Origin: Pseudobdellovibrionaceae bacterium | GTDB lineage: Bacteria; Bdellovibrionota; Bdellovibrionia; Bdellovibrionales; UBA1609 | Reading direction: 5' to 3' | Length of the DNA stretch: 64,000 nt | Assembly (NCBI GenBank): GCA_020635075.1 | Contig: JACKAM010000001.1 | Span: 1,860,001-1,924,000 of the forward strand | Part shown: in pieces, positions 62,168 through 64,000 of the stretch | How positions within the stretch are numbered: the first letter of the stretch is position 1 | Layout of the letters: each line of letters starts with the position of its first letter | The notes under the pieces: generated by a model | Database searches by the model: none | Seen by the model: the letters and a program-made list of their open reading frames with translations, nothing else | What the model was told of the DNA's origin: nothing | Made by a program: the position numbers and the translations under genes

Positions 62168-63049
62168 ATGGCACTGATAAGCGTGATTCTGCCGACCTAT
62201 AATCGCCTCAGTCTGCTCAAGCGGGCCATCGGATCAGTCCTTGCTCAAAGCCACCCTAATTGGGAGCTGATTGTGGTCGATGACGGCTCCGAGGATGGTA
62301 CCGCCCAATGGCTCAAGACCGATTCCGAGCTATTGGCCCTGGGGAATCGCTTGCGAGTGATACGGGTGGACAACGGCGGGGTCAGCCGAGCGCGCAACCT
62401 GGGTGTTAGCGGGGCCAAGGGAGAGTGGCTGACCTTTTTGGACTCGGATGATGAATGGCTGCCTGAAAAGCTCCAGATGCAAATGACCCATGCGTCCTTA
62501 AATCCTCATCATCTACTCATCCACGGCGAAGAGATATGGGTGCGCAACGGAGAGCGGGTTAATCCCTGCAAACACCATCAAAAGTTTGGCGGGAGAATCT
62601 TTGCAAAATGCCTGCCTCTATGTGTGATCTCGCCCTCGACGGTGATGATTCATAGGGATTTGTTTCAAGAAGTGGGACTCTTTAATGAAGAGTTTCCGGT
62701 TTGTGAGGATTATGAACTATGGCTGCGGATCTGTTCTCGCTTTGAAGTGGGCTTTATTTCTGATCCCCTCATTATCAAGTACGGAGGCCACGAGGACCAG
62801 CTCTCCAAGCGCTATAAGGCCATGGATTACTGGCGAGTCAAAGCCTTGGCCCCTTACCTGACAAATTTCAATATTACCGATCGAGAAAGGACCTCTGTTC
62901 GCGAAGTTCTGGAAAAGAAGTGTCGTATCCTTCTGCAGGGCTATGAAAAACACAACAACATGGAAAACTATGATGAAGTCTCTGCTTATCTTCATAGGTG
63001 CCAGGTTCCGAAAATGCGTCCTGATGAGTCAAATCAGTTCATTTTTTGA
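62168..63049 (+). CDS. Family 2 glycosyltransferase with palindrome-encoded C terminus
   Basis: 293 residues from the ATG at 62168 (GTG at 62159 also open; no strong ribosome binding site). GT-A fold: ISVILPTYNRLSLLKRAI, LIVVDDGSEDGT, SRARNLGVSGAKGEWLTFLDSDDEW (DxD-type DSDD), and FPVCEDYELWLRI (base region). It makes a surface polysaccharide or lipid-linked glycan, acceptor unknown. The last 19 codons (RCQVPKMRPDESNQFIF region) are encoded by the left arm of the 52-bp palindrome, and the stop lies in its loop, so the natural C terminus may have been replaced. Confidence 0.88.
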   Translation: MALISVILPTYNRLSLLKRAIGSVLAQSHPNWELIVVDDGSEDGTAQWLKTDSELLALGNRLRVIRVDNGGVSRARNLGVSGAKGEWLTFLDSDDEWLPEKLQMQMTHASLNPHHLLIHGEEIWVRNGERVNPCKHHQKFGGRIFAKCLPLCVISPSTVMIHRDLFQEVGLFNEEFPVCEDYELWLRICSRFEVGFISDPLIIKYGGHEDQLSKRYKAMDYWRVKALAPYLTNFNITDRERTSVREVLEKKCRILLQGYEKHNNMENYDEVSAYLHRCQVPKMRPDESNQFIF

Positions 63050-63101
63050 GAACTGAATTGACTCATCAGGACGCATTTTCGGAACCTGGCACCTATGAAG
63101 A
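62989..63101. repeat. 52-bp near-perfect inverted repeat bridging two genes
   Basis: Arms 62989-63040 and 63050-63101 pair at 51 of 52 positions (mismatch at 63033/63057) around a 9-nt loop ATTTTTTGA. The left arm codes the end of the glycosyltransferase, the loop its TGA, and the right arm ends at the ATG of the ABC1-kinase gene. Neither a normal terminator nor ordinary coding sequence has this. Confidence 0.85.
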
Positions 63102-64000
63102 AGAAGCCCCTAAAACAAATCCAATCCAACTTTATCGGTCGGGGCTTTCGCTTGGCCAAACTCACAGCCAAGGTGGGCGCAAAAGCTGCAGGTCATAGTT
63201 TGGGCAAACTAGTTTCCTCTTCAGACAAGAATCCCGAAAAGTGGTCTCAGTACCTTAAGGCCCAAGCTGAGATTTTAAGCCAGGAACTGGGACAACTCAA
63301 AGGCAGCGTGATGAAGGCGGGACAACTGCTTTCCACCTATGGGGAGCACTTTTTACCTCCGGAAGCCAACGAACTTCTCATGTCTCTTCAGCACAAATCC
63401 CCTCCCCTTGAGTGGGTCCGGGTCGAGAAGGCTTTGCTTCAAGAGCTTGGGCAGGATGTCCTCTCTGAACTTGCGGTCGATCCCGAACCTTTTGCCGCTG
63501 CCTCCTTGGGCCAGGTCCACCGGGCCGTGATTAAGGAAACAGGCGAACAATTGGCTCTTAAGATTCAGTATCCAGGCGTGGAAAAGGCCATTGCCACTGA
63601 TTTGAAATTCCTCAAAATGATGTTTCAACTCACCGACCTCTTCCCCTCTGGTTTTCAAAGTGAAGCCATCATGGAAGAGTTCAAGGTCATGCTCCACCAG
63701 GAGCTGGATTATGAGCAGGAGGCTCGTGAAACTATCTGGTTTCATAACCAATTGCGAGATATTCCGCGGGTCCAAGTTCCCCGTGTCTACCAAAAGTATT
63801 CGTCAAAACGAATTCTCGCCACCGAGTTTATGGACTCGATTCCGGCCGGAGATCCCCAGGTGCAAAAGTGGCCCGAGGAGACCCGCCATGAGGTGGCCCG
63901 CCTGTTTTTGAACGTGTATATGCGCGAATTGTTCGAGTGGGGAAAGGTGCAAACTGATCCTCATTTTGGCAACTACCGAGTACGCCTAAATGAAGAGGGA
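63095..64000 (+). CDS. ABC1/AarF/UbiB-family kinase-like protein, C terminus cut off by window
   Basis: 302 codons to the window edge, from the ATG at 63095. No Shine-Dalgarno is seen because the palindrome occupies the leader; later ATGs are possible. Family motifs: the KxGQ signature LKGSVMKAGQLLSTYG, the Ala-rich loop AAASLGQVHRAV, LALKIQYPGV, and LDYEQEARET, with FEWGKVQTDPHFGNY near the edge as the catalytic loop. Such proteins support ubiquinone synthesis or lipid homeostasis. Intact up to the edge. Confidence 0.9.
   Translation, partial: MKKKPLKQIQSNFIGRGFRLAKLTAKVGAKAAGHSLGKLVSSSDKNPEKWSQYLKAQAEILSQELGQLKGSVMKAGQLLSTYGEHFLPPEANELLMSLQHKSPPLEWVRVEKALLQELGQDVLSELAVDPEPFAAASLGQVHRAVIKETGEQLALKIQYPGVEKAIATDLKFLKMMFQLTDLFPSGFQSEAIMEEFKVMLHQELDYEQEARETIWFHNQLRDIPRVQVPRVYQKYSSKRILATEFMDSIPAGDPQVQKWPEETRHEVARLFLNVYMRELFEWGKVQTDPHFGNYRVRLNEEG

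Overview
This 64 kb window is bacterial chromosome of moderate GC, coding on both strands, most likely from a Bdellovibrionota (Bdellovibrio-like) organism. That is inferred from the many secreted lipoproteins (several with the FQNC lipobox common in that group), a eukaryotic-type S-adenosylmethionine decarboxylase beside spermidine synthase, the many TTG/GTG starts backed by good Shine-Dalgarno sites, and the density of multiheme cytochromes. No rRNA gene is present, so placement rests on gene content only.

Layout. 0-12.7 kb: secreted and surface proteins (partial aspartoacylase, YHS-domain protein, diheme lipoprotein, zinc metalloprotease lipoprotein, methyltransferase, outer-membrane barrel plus 713-aa lipoprotein, phospholipase C-like protein, FosA, a lipoprotein with two tandem amidohydrolase domains). 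13.0-20.2 kb: a small integrated element carrying a tyrosine integrase, an excisionase-like HTH protein, unknown genes around palindromic operators, an HNH endonuclease and an anti-phage dCTP deaminase of the AvcD family; a tRNA-Cys gene lies just beyond. 20.6-23.4 kb: comM and a XerC/D recombinase separated by a MITE-like hairpin element. 23.5-35.9 kb, all on the minus strand: a redox block with a b-type-like membrane protein, an FeS/FAD oxidoreductase, a TlpA-type thioredoxin, a 30-heme cytochrome, an outer-membrane barrel, the System II cytochrome c maturation proteins CcsA and ResB, and a 22-heme lipoprotein cytochrome. 36-38.6 kb: three lipoprotein genes and two overlapping micro-ORFs. 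38.6-42.5 kb: an operon of unknown protein, NfeD protease, slipin and SpoIID-like protein. 42.6-46.5 kb: zinc-ribbon protein, lipoproteins, a second copy of the hairpin element and a TPR/winged-helix regulator. 46.7-49.7 kb: pntA-pntB. 49.7-56.5 kb: small envelope proteins, a GreA/B-like factor, thioredoxin, a zinc-ribbon protein, a 973-aa FHA/coiled-coil tail-anchored protein and gene remnants. 56.5-64 kb: an unknown gene, a CHASE histidine kinase, trmH, speE, speD, a glycosyltransferase and a truncated ABC1/UbiB kinase, the last two joined by a 52-bp inverted repeat.

How it fits together. The redox block encodes its own maturation system (CcsA, ResB, TlpA-type thioredoxin), two very large heme carriers, a barrel and an inner-membrane electron entry pair, so an envelope-spanning electron route is plausible but inferred. 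The integrated element looks like a compact mobile defence cargo. Recurrent GTCTCA-type palindromes lie upstream of several envelope and redox genes and may mark a common regulator.

The strongest leads are the AvcD locus with a leader that could hold an AvcI-like RNA, a hairpin-element family whose two copies share loop sequences while their paired arms differ, the 52-bp palindrome bridging two genes, and the 30-heme/22-heme cluster.
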